52,736 nt of DNA from Candidatus Amphrikana amoebophyrae (GTDB lineage Bacteria > Chlamydiota > Chlamydiia > Chlamydiales > JACRBE01). A program made the translations under genes and the position numbers. Position 1 is the first letter of the stretch, and each line of letters opens with the position of its first letter. This document shows positions 1 through 8,935 of this stretch, one piece after another. The stretch is from contig JAUHQG010000044.1 of the NCBI GenBank assembly GCA_030408475.1, positions 1 through 52,736 on the forward strand. The letters are read 5' to 3'. The notes under the pieces were generated by a model. That model was given only the letters and a program-made list of their open reading frames with translations, did no database searches and was not told where the DNA came from.

Positions 1-35
1 GTTTAATATCCTCTCTATTTGCTCAATCGAACCCA

Positions 36-62
36 TTAGTGACTCAAACATCCAGTCACTGA
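36..62. repeat. Inverted repeat, 9-nt arms and 9-nt spacer
   Basis: TTAGTGACT at 36-44 faces AGTCACTGA at 54-62, with one mismatch and a 9-nt spacer. The geometry is the same as CIRCE but the sequence is different. No T-tract follows, so it is not an obvious terminator. It could be an operator for the glutamate dehydrogenase gene 160 nt downstream or the end of an upstream unit outside the window. The rest of 1-223 shows no gene; a weak promoter candidate, TTGAGG-N18-TATTTT, spans 170-199. Confidence 0.35.
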
Positions 63-223
63 TGCATGGAATCTGTATTACCCTCAGGGGGTCAACTTTT
101 ACCTGTGCTTTTCTGTAAAGATAGGATTAATCGCTTTAATAAAAATGTACTTATAGCTAAGATTTGAATTTGAGGGATGAATAGGTACTACCCTATTTTC
201 TATAACCATAACCAGTTGATAAT

Positions 224-3200
224 GTGATAGATAAGCCGCATCAACATGGTCGCCTAACAAGCGAACAACTTAAAGTCGCCATGCAAGATGAAAGCGAAAG
301 CTTTCATACTTACTACCGTTGGCTCGAAGATCATATGCACCCCTCTTTTTTCGATAATATTGAGCAGTCCCAACTTATGCTCATTGCCCATAATCTACTC
401 GGCTTCCCCCTTCAAGAATATCGCTCTCAAATTCACTTCAAAGACTCAATCGTCATCTTATGTCTAGACTCACCCGATGCCGATATGAACATATTAAAAG
501 AATTTAAATTTGTTGGAGTAAAAAACTACCAATCATTTATTTCAAGCGCTCCTCCCCCTTTTGAAGAAATCACAGCTAACTTGCGCATCGCTTTGATCCA
601 TTTTACAGAATATAATGCCAGTATTACCGATGTCGATACTATCATATTGCCAAAAAGGCGGCATGAAATATTCACCATGATCAATGAAATTAACCCTGAA
701 CTAGATGAAAAGGAGTTTGAAACACTTCTTCAAGGGATGAATGCTAGATTCTTAACCGCTCTTTCTGAAGAAAGGCTAATTTTAGCATTAAACCTATTTT
801 TTAGAGCAAGAACCCGCGATCACTGCCAATATGAAGTGCGCTACAATGAAGAATGGCAGACAGATAAAGGGGATATCCCTTCCATGCAGATCATTTTAGC
901 TTGGAAAAATACCCCAAAGCATCAGTTTTTATTCCGCTTATCTAAACTCGTTTTTCGCCATAAACTCCTAATGAAAAGAGTGAATGCCACCTATGTAAAT
1001 CCCTATTCTGACAATAGCATTTTACTTATGTCAATAGGCCTTCACGGCCAACATGAAAAAGCGGCTTGGGAAGAAGCTAATATTCACGACTTTTTACAAG
1101 AACTCACCACTCTAAAATACTTCATCGAATTCCCCAAAACAGAACTCACGTTCGTCGACTCATACATGATTTCAGGGAACTTAGGTAACTTCTTAAAAGC
1201 AGCGATACGATTTGTCCACCAAATGCTCCTTCATGCAGATCCTAACCTCTACTCGCTTGATAATGTAGAAGAAGGTTTTTGTCGCCACCCAGAACTCACA
1301 ACTCAGCTATGTAAAATTTTCGAATTTCGCTTCCACCCCATTAAACACAACAAAGAATACTACGCCCAATCGAAAAAAAAATTCTTAAATAATGTCCAAC
1401 AACTCGATACGGGACAAATGACAATCGACTCTAGAAGAAAAAATGTCCTCTCCATGGCCCTGCATTTTATTGATAACACATTAAAAACCAATTTTTTCCG
1501 TACTAATAAAAGCGCCTTTTCTTTCCGAATAGATCCTGAAATCATGAATCGCTTACCTTATGAATTCTTGAATACTTTTCCTCAACTCCCCTATGGTATT
1601 TTCTATATTTCTGGTCTTTGTTTTATCGGCTTTCATATTCGGTTTGAAGATTTAGCTAGAGGAGGTCTTCGCTCTGTAATGCCAAGGCGGCTCGAACAAA
1701 TGGAAGTGGAGCGCAATAACGTATTTTCTGAGTGTTATAACCTCGCTTATACTCAGCATAAGAAAAATAAAGATATCCCTGAAGGGGGCGCTAAAGGGAT
1801 CATTTTCCTAGACACTTTCTCAATTTTAAAACCTGCTGAAAGAATTTTTGCTAATGAACTTAAAAACGCAAAAATATCCAGTGAAGAAATCGAAAAGCAG
1901 CTTAAAGCATACAGAGAAGAGCAACAAATTGTCTACTTATACCAAAGTCAACGAGCTTATGTTCATAGCTTATTAACCATTGTCAATTGCAACGATGACG
2001 GCTCTTTAAAAGCTAGAGACACACTAGACTATTTAAAACAACCCGAGTATCTCTATTTAGGTCCCGATGAAAACATGCACAACTCGATGATAATTTGGAT
2101 CGCAAATTACTCTAAATTAACAGGTTACAAACCTGGGCCCTCATTTATTTCTTCTAAACCCACTACGGGAATTAATCATAAAGAGTATGGAGTTACATCA
2201 TTAGGTGTAAATGTCTACATGCACGAAGTGTTAAAATACCTAGACATTAACCCTGAAAAAGACCCATTCACAGTAAAAATATCAGGTGGACCCGATGGCG
2301 ATGTAGCGGGCAATCAAATTCTCAACTTACGCAAATACTACCCTAACACTGCCAAAATATTAGCTATGACCGATGTTTCAGGAACTATATATGATCCTCA
2401 AGGGCTAGATTTGGATCAATTAGCTGAGCTTTTCCATAATGTGCAACCCTTGCACTATTATCCAGCAGAACTCTTACATGATGGTGGCTTTTTACTCGAC
2501 ACCTTTTCTAAAAGAGAAGAGAGTCAATACGCCACTCAAACGCTATGTTGGAAAAAAATAGATGGCAAACTGATACAAGATTGGATCTCTGGAAATGAGA
2601 TGAACCATATTTTGCGTCATAATTTACATCAAACTATAGTTGATATTTTCATCCCTGCCGGGGGCAGGCCTAGAACGCTCAATATCGATAACTATGAAGA
2701 CTATCTAGATGAAACAGGAAAGCCCACATCAAAAGCAATAATAGAAGCTGCCAATTTATATGTGACACCTCAGGCTCGTTATGCTTTAGAAGAGAAAGGG
2801 GTGATTATCATTAAAGATAGCTCAGCGAATAAAGGTGGAGTCATTTGTTCTTCTTGTGAAGTGCTAACGGGACTCACAATGAGTGAAGAAGAATTTTTAA
2901 GCTCAAAAGAAGAGATAATGCCCCAAATATTGGATTTCATTCGGGAAAAGGCGCGGCTTGAAGCGCAATTGATCTTAAAGACCCACGATGAGACTTTAGA
3001 GTCCTTAATAGATATATCGGACACAATATCAGCTCGCATCAACGAATACACCTATCAAATATTGAATTTTTTAAAAGAGCAAACTTTACCGACTAACCCA
3101 AATTCCCCTATGAACAAGTGTATATTTGAATATATAATACCTATTATTCGGAATAAATTTGCCGATCGGGTTATGAAAGAGATACCTGACATTCATAAAA

Positions 3201-3307
3201 AAGCGATTATATCATGTTACATCGCATCCAAGATGGTCTATGAGAAAGGAGCCCACTGGTCACCTACGATTGTAGACATACTACCCATCATCTTTAATGA
3301 ATCTTGA
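224..3307 (+). CDS. NAD-specific glutamate dehydrogenase, large (115-kDa class)
   Basis: Catalyses oxidative deamination of glutamate to 2-oxoglutarate and ammonia, feeding amino-acid carbon into the TCA cycle in the cytoplasm. The 1027-residue length fits the 115-kDa NAD-GDH class rather than the ~450-residue hexameric enzymes. Visible landmarks are the substrate-binding segment ARGGLR starting at residue 478, the catalytic-lysine segment NKDIPEGGAKG at 515-525, and the Rossmann-like GGPDGDVAGN at 688-697. The first ~450 residues form the divergent N-terminal region of this class. The start is GTG at 224: an in-frame stop lies at 209 and there is no earlier start codon, but the ribosome-binding site is poor, so ATG at codon 20 remains possible. 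No operon partner is evident. Confidence 0.88.
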   Translation: MIDKPHQHGRLTSEQLKVAMQDESESFHTYYRWLEDHMHPSFFDNIEQSQLMLIAHNLLGFPLQEYRSQIHFKDSIVILCLDSPDADMNILKEFKFVGVKNYQSFISSAPPPFEEITANLRIALIHFTEYNASITDVDTIILPKRRHEIFTMINEINPELDEKEFETLLQGMNARFLTALSEERLILALNLFFRARTRDHCQYEVRYNEEWQTDKGDIPSMQIILAWKNTPKHQFLFRLSKLVFRHKLLMKRVNATYVNPYSDNSILLMSIGLHGQHEKAAWEEANIHDFLQELTTLKYFIEFPKTELTFVDSYMISGNLGNFLKAAIRFVHQMLLHADPNLYSLDNVEEGFCRHPELTTQLCKIFEFRFHPIKHNKEYYAQSKKKFLNNVQQLDTGQMTIDSRRKNVLSMALHFIDNTLKTNFFRTNKSAFSFRIDPEIMNRLPYEFLNTFPQLPYGIFYISGLCFIGFHIRFEDLARGGLRSVMPRRLEQMEVERNNVFSECYNLAYTQHKKNKDIPEGGAKGIIFLDTFSILKPAERIFANELKNAKISSEEIEKQLKAYREEQQIVYLYQSQRAYVHSLLTIVNCNDDGSLKARDTLDYLKQPEYLYLGPDENMHNSMIIWIANYSKLTGYKPGPSFISSKPTTGINHKEYGVTSLGVNVYMHEVLKYLDINPEKDPFTVKISGGPDGDVAGNQILNLRKYYPNTAKILAMTDVSGTIYDPQGLDLDQLAELFHNVQPLHYYPAELLHDGGFLLDTFSKREESQYATQTLCWKKIDGKLIQDWISGNEMNHILRHNLHQTIVDIFIPAGGRPRTLNIDNYEDYLDETGKPTSKAIIEAANLYVTPQARYALEEKGVIIIKDSSANKGGVICSSCEVLTGLTMSEEEFLSSKEEIMPQILDFIREKARLEAQLILKTHDETLESLIDISDTISARINEYTYQILNFLKEQTLPTNPNSPMNKCIFEYIIPIIRNKFADRVMKEIPDIHKKAIISCYIASKMVYEKGAHWSPTIVDILPIIFNES

Positions 3308-3381
3308 CTTTGTTTATTGAGATATAGTACAATTTTCTCCTTAAGAACCCAAGTTGAGTTAAAAAACCTAGGAGAGACAAC

Positions 3382-4332
3382 ATGGCATCTGCAACCGCTG
3401 CTACACCAATTAGTAGGGACGAGCCCAAAATTACTCTTGGTGAAAATCGATTTTCTCAATTTGGTTTTGGCAGCGCTGTCCCCCCTCTCCCTACTTTTAA
3501 TTCTTTTTTACCTTGGAAATTTGAGTGGTTACAAAACTTATGTGAATCAGTGTTGGGCTCCTATATTTTGCTAGATGGCAAACGCAATCCGCATAGTACT
3601 CCGTTTGATTATAAACAGTCGATCGAAGTAGAACTCGTTGCTAGAAGAATATTAAAAACAGTTGCTATTTGTATTGGGGCTTCAGTACTATATACAAGAT
3701 CTTTTAAGCCTATATTATTGGTAGGATTGGTTACAATTACAGCTATTTTTACTTCAGTGCTATATTTAAATGCAGTTTACCAACCCTATCGAATGTATAC
3801 CGAAGACTTACTCGGAAGCAAACCTGAAAAAGTTGAAAAGGCAAAAAGTATAATAGCTTTTGCAGCCCTTTTTGAAGCAGCTATTAAAGCCAACAAAGAT
3901 CAATTATGGCCAAAAACAGCAGAAGAATTTAAGAAGAAAGAGTATATCTTCGCATATGGCTCCTATGAAAAATATAAGTGTCTATATATCAAAGCGCAAA
4001 CTACTACAACTCGAGCATTATTTAAAGTTATGGTTAACTCTGACAATACAATCACAGTTAATTTATATACGAAATACAAGGCTGAATATTTTGATCACAA
4101 TATGGGTCCTATTCAGATTTCTGATTTTCGCTCACAAAAATTTACTCCTGAAAGAGATGGAAATTTTTTGGCTGAAACCGAGAACCATTATTTATTACAC
4201 GCTAAAATGGAAGCTATTGGGGCTGAAAAATCAAATCTCTCTCTTATGCTAAAATTGCTCGAACTCATTCAAAAAGGGAAAATTGAAGACGATGAAAACC
4301 ACTCTTGGACCCTAGGGGATATCCAAGAATAA
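3382..4332 (+). CDS. Unknown membrane protein with a large soluble C-terminal part
   Basis: I do not recognise this 316-residue protein. An AGGAGA ribosome-binding site lies just before the ATG. After a Pro/Ser-rich N-terminus of ~85 residues there are two closely spaced hydrophobic segments (about 91-105 and 109-131), then ~185 mostly hydrophilic residues rich in Lys, Glu and Tyr. The topology suggests a membrane hairpin with both ends on the same side. Single-copy genes of this design are common in environmental Chlamydiae and some are inclusion-membrane proteins, but here the bilobed hydrophobic hairpin is only suggestive. It stands alone between glutamate dehydrogenase and two convergent small genes. 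Confidence 0.75.
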   Translation: MASATAATPISRDEPKITLGENRFSQFGFGSAVPPLPTFNSFLPWKFEWLQNLCESVLGSYILLDGKRNPHSTPFDYKQSIEVELVARRILKTVAICIGASVLYTRSFKPILLVGLVTITAIFTSVLYLNAVYQPYRMYTEDLLGSKPEKVEKAKSIIAFAALFEAAIKANKDQLWPKTAEEFKKKEYIFAYGSYEKYKCLYIKAQTTTTRALFKVMVNSDNTITVNLYTKYKAEYFDHNMGPIQISDFRSQKFTPERDGNFLAETENHYLLHAKMEAIGAEKSNLSLMLKLLELIQKGKIEDDENHSWTLGDIQE

Positions 4333-4429
4333 GAATACGCTCTCATTTGATTTCAAACTCGAGCTCAATTCTATACAAGGTCTTAACAAATAAGCTGAAT
4401 TAATCTACACACAAACGGCTGCGTGAGTG

Positions 4430-4654
4430 CTAGCCGCCAATGTTGCCCATTCCGGAAATCATTCCTCTTACCCAGTCTGGTGTAACTCGCTTAGGCTTAG
4501 GCACTTGGTCAGTCGCTCGGCCTGTTATTGGCTCGGCTGACCCTTTCCATGGCCCTTTGATGATTTCCGCTCTATCGCGCACTTCACTTACTTCATTATA
4601 GTCTTCCGCTGGATATTCAAAATTCGGTGCTGCTGATCCTTCTACTTTTGCCAT
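4430..4654 (-). CDS. Small unknown protein (74 aa)
   Basis: Not recognised. The ATG is preceded by a strong AAAGGAG ribosome-binding site, which argues that the ORF is real. The product is hydrophilic, Pro/Gly-rich and has no membrane segment; it contains KGPWKGSAEP and ends in a glycine-rich tail (GMISGMGNIGG). It lies 2 nt after the stop of another small gene on the same strand, so the two are probably co-transcribed. The low-complexity composition suggests an intrinsically disordered protein; no function can be assigned. Confidence 0.6.
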   Translation of the reverse strand: MAKVEGSAAPNFEYPAEDYNEVSEVRDRAEIIKGPWKGSAEPITGRATDQVPKPKRVTPDWVRGMISGMGNIGG

Positions 4655-4656
4655 AT

Positions 4657-4896
4657 CTATTCTCCTTTAGATATTAAATGTTCACGTATTTGTTTAAGCT
4701 TATCAGACTTAGATGTTCTTCCTATCGAAACTCTTTCTCCATCTAATGGAGTATGACTCCCCCCAACTGGAATCGCAGTAACTAAAGCCTTTACCCCACT
4801 TGATAATTTATTTAAAACAGATGACGGCCTTTCTTCTACTTCTTCTGGTCCACCTGCTAAGGGCTGATATCCTTCTGGCGGTCTCACTCCACTCAT
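4657..4896 (-). CDS. Small unknown protein (79 aa, or 91 aa from a GTG)
   Basis: Not recognised. I chose the ATG at 4896 because an AGAGAG stretch lies just upstream; the in-frame GTG at 4932 would add 12 residues but has no ribosome-binding site. The N-terminal third is Pro/Glu-rich and probably disordered (PPEGYQPLAGGPEEVEERPS), followed by a short amphipathic stretch around LSSGVKALVTAIPVGG and a basic C-terminus. It is the first gene of a two-gene unit with the 74-aa gene. It faces away from hrcA, so this promoter region is shared with the heat-shock operon. Confidence 0.55.
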   Translation of the reverse strand: MSGVRPPEGYQPLAGGPEEVEERPSSVLNKLSSGVKALVTAIPVGGSHTPLDGERVSIGRTSKSDKLKQIREHLISKGE

Positions 4897-5025
4897 TTCT
4901 TTCTCTCTTTGATGTTTAGATTTTTCCTTCACATAACCACATCTTACTAGTTTTTGAAAACAGTTTTGTAAGTAAATATTTTAATCCATGTGCCTCAGGT
5001 TTTTACGCTGCGCTAATATTTGTTT

Positions 5026-5052
5026 TCAGCACTATCGGCATTGGAGTGCTAA
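5026..5052 (+). promoter_or_regulatory. CIRCE operator for HrcA
   Basis: Left arm TCAGCACTA (5026-5034), exact 9-nt spacer, right arm GAGTGCTAA (5044-5052). The right arm is a perfect match to the CIRCE consensus and the left arm has two mismatches. It lies 65 nt before hrcA, immediately upstream of the -35 hexamer of the nearer promoter. It predicts HrcA repression of hrcA-grpE-dnaK, as in other Chlamydiae. Confidence 0.9.
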
Positions 5053-5058
5053 AAAACC

Positions 5059-5087
5059 TTGCATAGGTTTGCTTTATTTGCTATGAT
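5059..5087 (+). promoter_or_regulatory. Promoter for hrcA-grpE-dnaK
   Basis: TTGCAT (5059-5064), 17-nt spacer, TATGAT (5082-5087). The predicted start is near 5094, giving a leader of about 24 nt before the TTG start of hrcA. A second candidate, TTGAAA-N17-TATTTT at 4954-4982, lies upstream of CIRCE, so the operator would sit in its early transcribed region. Which one is used cannot be decided from sequence. Confidence 0.6.
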
Positions 5088-5117
5088 CTAGCTTAAATTA
5101 GCAATCAGGTTTGTAAA

Positions 5118-6260
5118 TTGCCACGAAACAAAGTATCACAGTCACCTAAACTCTCTAAGAGTCAACGAGAAAGAGCCGTTCTCTTTGGCCTAATCGAACT
5201 ATATATAGAGAGCGGCACTCCCGTAGGCTCCAATACATTGCGTGATTATCGCTTCAAAGATTTTAGCTCTGCCACCATTCGCAACTATTTTGCCACTCTT
5301 GAAGAGGAAGGCTATTTGATTCAACATCACTCTTCAGGTGGAAGAATACCCAGTGAGCACGCTTATAAACTTTATGCCCATAATCATAAAAAAAATCGTG
5401 AAATTGGCAAAAATGACCTCAATTTACTCACTGCTGTTTTACAAAAAGAGCAAAAAGAACTTAAAACTCACCTTCAGCAAGGACTAGAAACTTTATCTGA
5501 GCTTTCAGGTTGCGCTTGCTTTATGCTCGCTCCAAGATTCGATCAAGATATGATCAATAATGTGAAGCTTGTCTCTTTAGATGCTAACCGTTTTTTATGC
5601 GTCTTAATGACCAACTTTGGTTTTGTCCACACAGAAACTATTTTCTCCCCTGAAAAATTAAGCCATTTCTCATTAAAAAGAATTGAAGATTTTTTCCTCT
5701 ATCGCATTATCAATAGCGCGCAACCCAAACTCAGTGATAAAGAACTCAGCTTCGCTAACCAAATTTATAACGAAGTCGTTTTACGCCATATAATCGCCTA
5801 TAGTAATTTTGATCGCGAAGATGTCTATAAAAGCGGATTCTCTAACTTACTTAAACATCGCGAATTTAAAGATTTAGCCATTTTGTCTGCGTCACTCTCT
5901 TTGTTTGAAAGTAGCTCATTTATTAGATCGCTACTATCTGATTGTTTCAGATCAAAAGAATTAAAATTTTGGATTGGATCAGACCTAGACCCATATATGA
6001 AAACTTCAGGCGGAACTTCACTTATTGCCATCCCCTACTTCTTAAATAATGCCGCCGTTGGCGCTATTGCCATTTTAGGGCCAGATCGTCTCGATTATAA
6101 AAAAATATTTGGCCTCTTGAAAAATTATTCCAAAATCTTAAGTGAAAGCTTAACAAAAACTCTTTGTAAGAATAAAATAACATACCGAAATCCCCATCCA
6201 AGTCATTCGAGCATAACTTGTGATGGTAATCAAATGCTCATCGAAAACCAAACCCCATAA
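5118..6260 (+). CDS. hrcA: Heat-inducible transcription repressor HrcA
   Basis: Represses class I heat-shock genes by binding CIRCE. The 380-residue product has an N-terminal winged helix (RERAVLFGLIELYIESGTPV and the recognition region DFSSATIRNYFATLEEEGYL) and the typical SSGGRIPSEHAYKLY stretch, then the GAF-like dimerisation region. It is longer than the ~340-residue average because of a C-terminal tail after ILSESLTKTL, a feature also known in chlamydial HrcA. The start is TTG at 5118 with an AGG about 9 nt upstream; no ATG fits the family N-terminus. It is followed by grpE after 6 nt, so it autoregulates the operon. Confidence 0.93.
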   Translation: MPRNKVSQSPKLSKSQRERAVLFGLIELYIESGTPVGSNTLRDYRFKDFSSATIRNYFATLEEEGYLIQHHSSGGRIPSEHAYKLYAHNHKKNREIGKNDLNLLTAVLQKEQKELKTHLQQGLETLSELSGCACFMLAPRFDQDMINNVKLVSLDANRFLCVLMTNFGFVHTETIFSPEKLSHFSLKRIEDFFLYRIINSAQPKLSDKELSFANQIYNEVVLRHIIAYSNFDREDVYKSGFSNLLKHREFKDLAILSASLSLFESSSFIRSLLSDCFRSKELKFWIGSDLDPYMKTSGGTSLIAIPYFLNNAAVGAIAILGPDRLDYKKIFGLLKNYSKILSESLTKTLCKNKITYRNPHPSHSSITCDGNQMLIENQTP

Positions 6261-6266
6261 GATAGT

Positions 6267-6830
6267 ATGAAAGATAAAAAGCCTGCCCCTAAAAAACCGA
6301 ATAAAGAAAAGATCGAGCCAATGACAATGTCTGATCTACAAATGGAGCAACTTAAAGCTGCTCAAAAAGAGGCGCGTGAATTTAAAGAAAAATACCTACA
6401 TTCTTTGGCTGAACTCGAGAACACGCGTAAAAGACTCCAAAAAGAAAAGGGCGAAATGACCAAGTTTGCCGCGGAAAATATCATTTTAGAGTTTTTGACT
6501 CCCATTGACAACTTTGAAAATGCCCTCAGCTTTACCGATCAAATGAACGATGAAACAAAAAATTGGGCAATGGGTTTTAAAATGTTAATGAACCAATTTA
6601 AAGATGTCCTCTCTACTCATGGCGTTGAAAGTTTTTCTTCTGAAGGAAAACAATTTGATACTGACATTCATGAAGCTGTCGAAGTAGAAGAGACCAACGA
6701 TATTGCCGAAGGCACTATTGTTAAAGAATTTTTATGTGGCTACAAACGGGGCGATCGGATCTTAAGAGCTGCACGTGTGAAAGTAGCCAAGAAACCTAAA
6801 ACTGAAGAACCTGCCCCAGAAAAAGTTTAA
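6267..6830 (+). CDS. grpE: Nucleotide exchange factor GrpE
   Basis: Releases ADP from DnaK in the chaperone cycle. The 187-residue protein has a Lys/Glu-rich N-terminus, a long coiled coil (about 25-75, including KYLHSLAELENTRKRLQKE), and the C-terminal beta domain with the family motif HEAVEVEETND followed by GYKRGDRILRAARVKV. It starts 6 nt after hrcA with little ribosome-binding site of its own, suggesting translational coupling, and precedes dnaK by 27 nt. The order matches CT394-396. Confidence 0.95.
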   Translation: MKDKKPAPKKPNKEKIEPMTMSDLQMEQLKAAQKEAREFKEKYLHSLAELENTRKRLQKEKGEMTKFAAENIILEFLTPIDNFENALSFTDQMNDETKNWAMGFKMLMNQFKDVLSTHGVESFSSEGKQFDTDIHEAVEVEETNDIAEGTIVKEFLCGYKRGDRILRAARVKVAKKPKTEEPAPEKV

Positions 6831-6857
6831 ATAAAAAAAGCTAAACAAGGAGACACT

Positions 6858-8807
6858 ATGTCTAAAAAGAAATCAAGCGGAAAAATTATCGGAATTGACC
6901 TCGGAACAACCAACTCTTGTGTGGCTGTTATGGAAGGCGGACAAGCAAAAGTTATCGCTAACTCTGAAGGAACAAGAACAACCCCATCTGTCGTAGCTTA
7001 TAAAGGCTCAGATAGACTCGTTGGTGTGCCTGCTAAACGTCAAGCTGTAACTAACCCAGAAAGAACTATCGCGTCTTCAAAGCGTTTTATTGGCCGAAAA
7101 GCTACTGAAGTTCAAGAAGAAGCAAAAACAGTTCCCTACAAAGTCGTAGCGAACTCAAATGGCGACGCTGTTATTGAAGTGGATGGCAATCAACTCTCTC
7201 CAGAGGAAGTTGGAGCTCAAATTTTAATCAAAATGAAAGAAACTGCTGAAGCTTATCTTGGTGAAGAAGTGACAGAAGCTGTGATCACAGTTCCTGCATA
7301 TTTTAACGATTCACAAAGGCAATCAACTAAAGATGCTGGTAAAATAGCTGGACTAAACGTAAAACGTATTATTCCTGAGCCAACTGCCGCTGCTTTAGCT
7401 TATGGACTAGATAAGCAAGGTAAAGATCAAAAAATTGCCGTATTTGACCTTGGTGGAGGAACATTTGACGTTTCTGTTTTAGAAATTGGCGATGGCGTTT
7501 TTGAAGTATTATCAACTAATGGTGACACTCACCTCGGTGGTGATGACTTCGATATCGCAGTTATTAACTGGCTTTTATCCGAATTCAAGCAAGAACATGG
7601 CATCGATCTTTCAACAGACAAGATGGCTCTTCAACGCTTAAAAGATGCCGCTGAAAAAGCTAAAATCGAACTTTCTGGAACAGCTCAAACTGAAATCAAT
7701 CAGCCATTTATCACAATGGATGCTTCAGGTCCTAAGCACTTAAATCTAACTTTAACAAGAGCAAAGCTTGAAGAACTAACAGCTTCATTAATCGATAGAT
7801 GTGTGGCTCCGTGTGAGAAAGCTTTAAAAGATGCTGGCGTTACAGCTGATAAGATTGATGATGTCATCTTAGTGGGTGGAATGTCACGTATGCCAAGAGT
7901 AAAAGAAAAAGTGATTGAGATCTTTAAGCGTGAGCCACACCAAGGGGTTAATCCTGATGAAGTTGTAGCGATTGGCGCTGCTATTCAAGGTGGAGTTTTA
8001 GGTGGAGACGTTAAAGACGTTTTACTTTTGGATGTTATCCCTTTATCTCTTGGAATTGAAACTTTAGGTGGAGTATTAACTCCAATCGTTGAGAGAAATA
8101 CAACAATCCCAGTTCAGAAAAAGCAAGTTTTCTCTACTGCAGCAGATAACCAGCCTGCCGTTACTATCGTAGTACTACAAGGTGAGCGTCAAATGGCTGC
8201 AGATAATAAAGAGATTGGCCGCTTTGATTTAACAGAGATCCCTCCATCACCAAGAGGATCACCACAAATTGAAGTTGCATTTGATATCGATGCTGATGGT
8301 ATTATGCATGTTTCAGCCAAAGATCTTGGCACTAATAAAGTGCAAAAGATCAAAATCGAAGCCAAATCTGGTCTTTCAGATGATGAAATCGAGCGCATGG
8401 TAAAAGATGCTGAAATCAACAAGGCTGAAGATGCTAAGAAAAAAGAAGCTGTTGAAGTAAAAAACAACGCTGATGCTCTTGTTTTCCGCGCTGAAAAAGC
8501 TCTGACTGATTACAAGGATAAAATCCCGGGTGATGTAGCTAAAGAGATTCAGGATAAAGTTGAAGCTGTGAAAGCTGCCATTGGAGCCAATAGTGTGGAA
8601 CAAATGAAAGCTTCTACTGAAGCTCTTAACACAACAATCCAAAAAATTGGCGAGCACATGAATCAAGGACAAGCTGGCGCTGGACCTCAAGCAGGTGGAC
8701 CACAAGCGGCAAACCCTGGTAATGCTGGTGCCACTGCAGGCAAAGAAAAGAAAGACAATATTGAAGAAGCTGAAGTTGAAATCGTTGAAAAAGACGATAA
8801 AAAATAA
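6858..8807 (+). CDS. dnaK: Molecular chaperone DnaK (Hsp70)
   Basis: ATP-dependent folding chaperone of 649 residues. The ATPase domain begins with [10 protein letters not shown] near residue 12 and carries the phosphate-2 loop [10 protein letters not shown] and the adenosine motif VGGMSRMP. The substrate-binding domain contains the [14 protein letters not shown] linker. The C-terminus is a Gly/Ala/Gln-rich spacer followed by an acidic end, [14 protein letters not shown]. An AAGGAGA ribosome-binding site lies at normal distance. It is the last gene of the CIRCE-controlled operon and is followed by a rho-independent terminator. Confidence 0.98.
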   Translation: MSKKKSSGKIIGIDLGTTNSCVAVMEGGQAKVIANSEGTRTTPSVVAYKGSDRLVGVPAKRQAVTNPERTIASSKRFIGRKATEVQEEAKTVPYKVVANSNGDAVIEVDGNQLSPEEVGAQILIKMKETAEAYLGEEVTEAVITVPAYFNDSQRQSTKDAGKIAGLNVKRIIPEPTAAALAYGLDKQGKDQKIAVFDLGGGTFDVSVLEIGDGVFEVLSTNGDTHLGGDDFDIAVINWLLSEFKQEHGIDLSTDKMALQRLKDAAEKAKIELSGTAQTEINQPFITMDASGPKHLNLTLTRAKLEELTASLIDRCVAPCEKALKDAGVTADKIDDVILVGGMSRMPRVKEKVIEIFKREPHQGVNPDEVVAIGAAIQGGVLGGDVKDVLLLDVIPLSLGIETLGGVLTPIVERNTTIPVQKKQVFSTAADNQPAVTIVVLQGERQMAADNKEIGRFDLTEIPPSPRGSPQIEVAFDIDADGIMHVSAKDLGTNKVQKIKIEAKSGLSDDEIERMVKDAEINKAEDAKKKEAVEVKNNADALVFRAEKALTDYKDKIPGDVAKEIQDKVEAVKAAIGANSVEQMKASTEALNTTIQKIGEHMNQGQAGAGPQAGGPQAANPGNAGATAGKEKKDNIEEAEVEIVEKDDKK

Positions 8808-8833
8808 GCTCTCTTAATTCGTTCTACACCATT

Positions 8834-8872
8834 AAGCGTAACTGGTTAATTACTAACTGGTTGCGCTTTTTT
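8834..8872 (+). terminator. Terminator of the hrcA-grpE-dnaK operon
   Basis: AAGCGTAAC (8834-8842) pairs with GTTGCGCTT (8860-8868) with one G-U pair. A smaller inner GTTA/TAAC stem can form, and a run of T follows to 8872. Confidence 0.85.
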
Positions 8873-8879
8873 CTTACTC

Positions 8880-8908
8880 TTGATCTATTTTTTGATTTAG
8901 CGTATAAT
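8880..8908 (+). promoter_or_regulatory. Promoter of the first CE-clan-like gene
   Basis: TTGATC (8880-8885), 17-nt spacer, perfect TATAAT (8903-8908). The predicted start is around 8915, about 20 nt before the ATG at 8936. This gives the gene its own strong promoter directly after the dnaK terminator. Confidence 0.7.
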
Positions 8909-8935
8909 GTACCCAATTTAGCTCTAGAGGGAAAA

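Noticed and set aside
186-201. Sequence tactaccctattttct shared with the mraZ promoter region (47796-47811)
   Set aside because: A single 16-nt match between AT-rich stretches is expected about once by chance in a window of this size; the flanks do not align.
3317-3574. 85-codon ORF overlapping the start of the unknown membrane gene
   Set aside because: It overlaps the better-supported frame that has an AGGAGA site and continues for 316 codons.
8861-8935. N-terminal extension of the first CE-clan-like gene from a TTG
   Set aside because: The TTG lies inside the dnaK terminator and upstream of the TATAAT promoter; the ATG at 8936 has a good ribosome-binding site.
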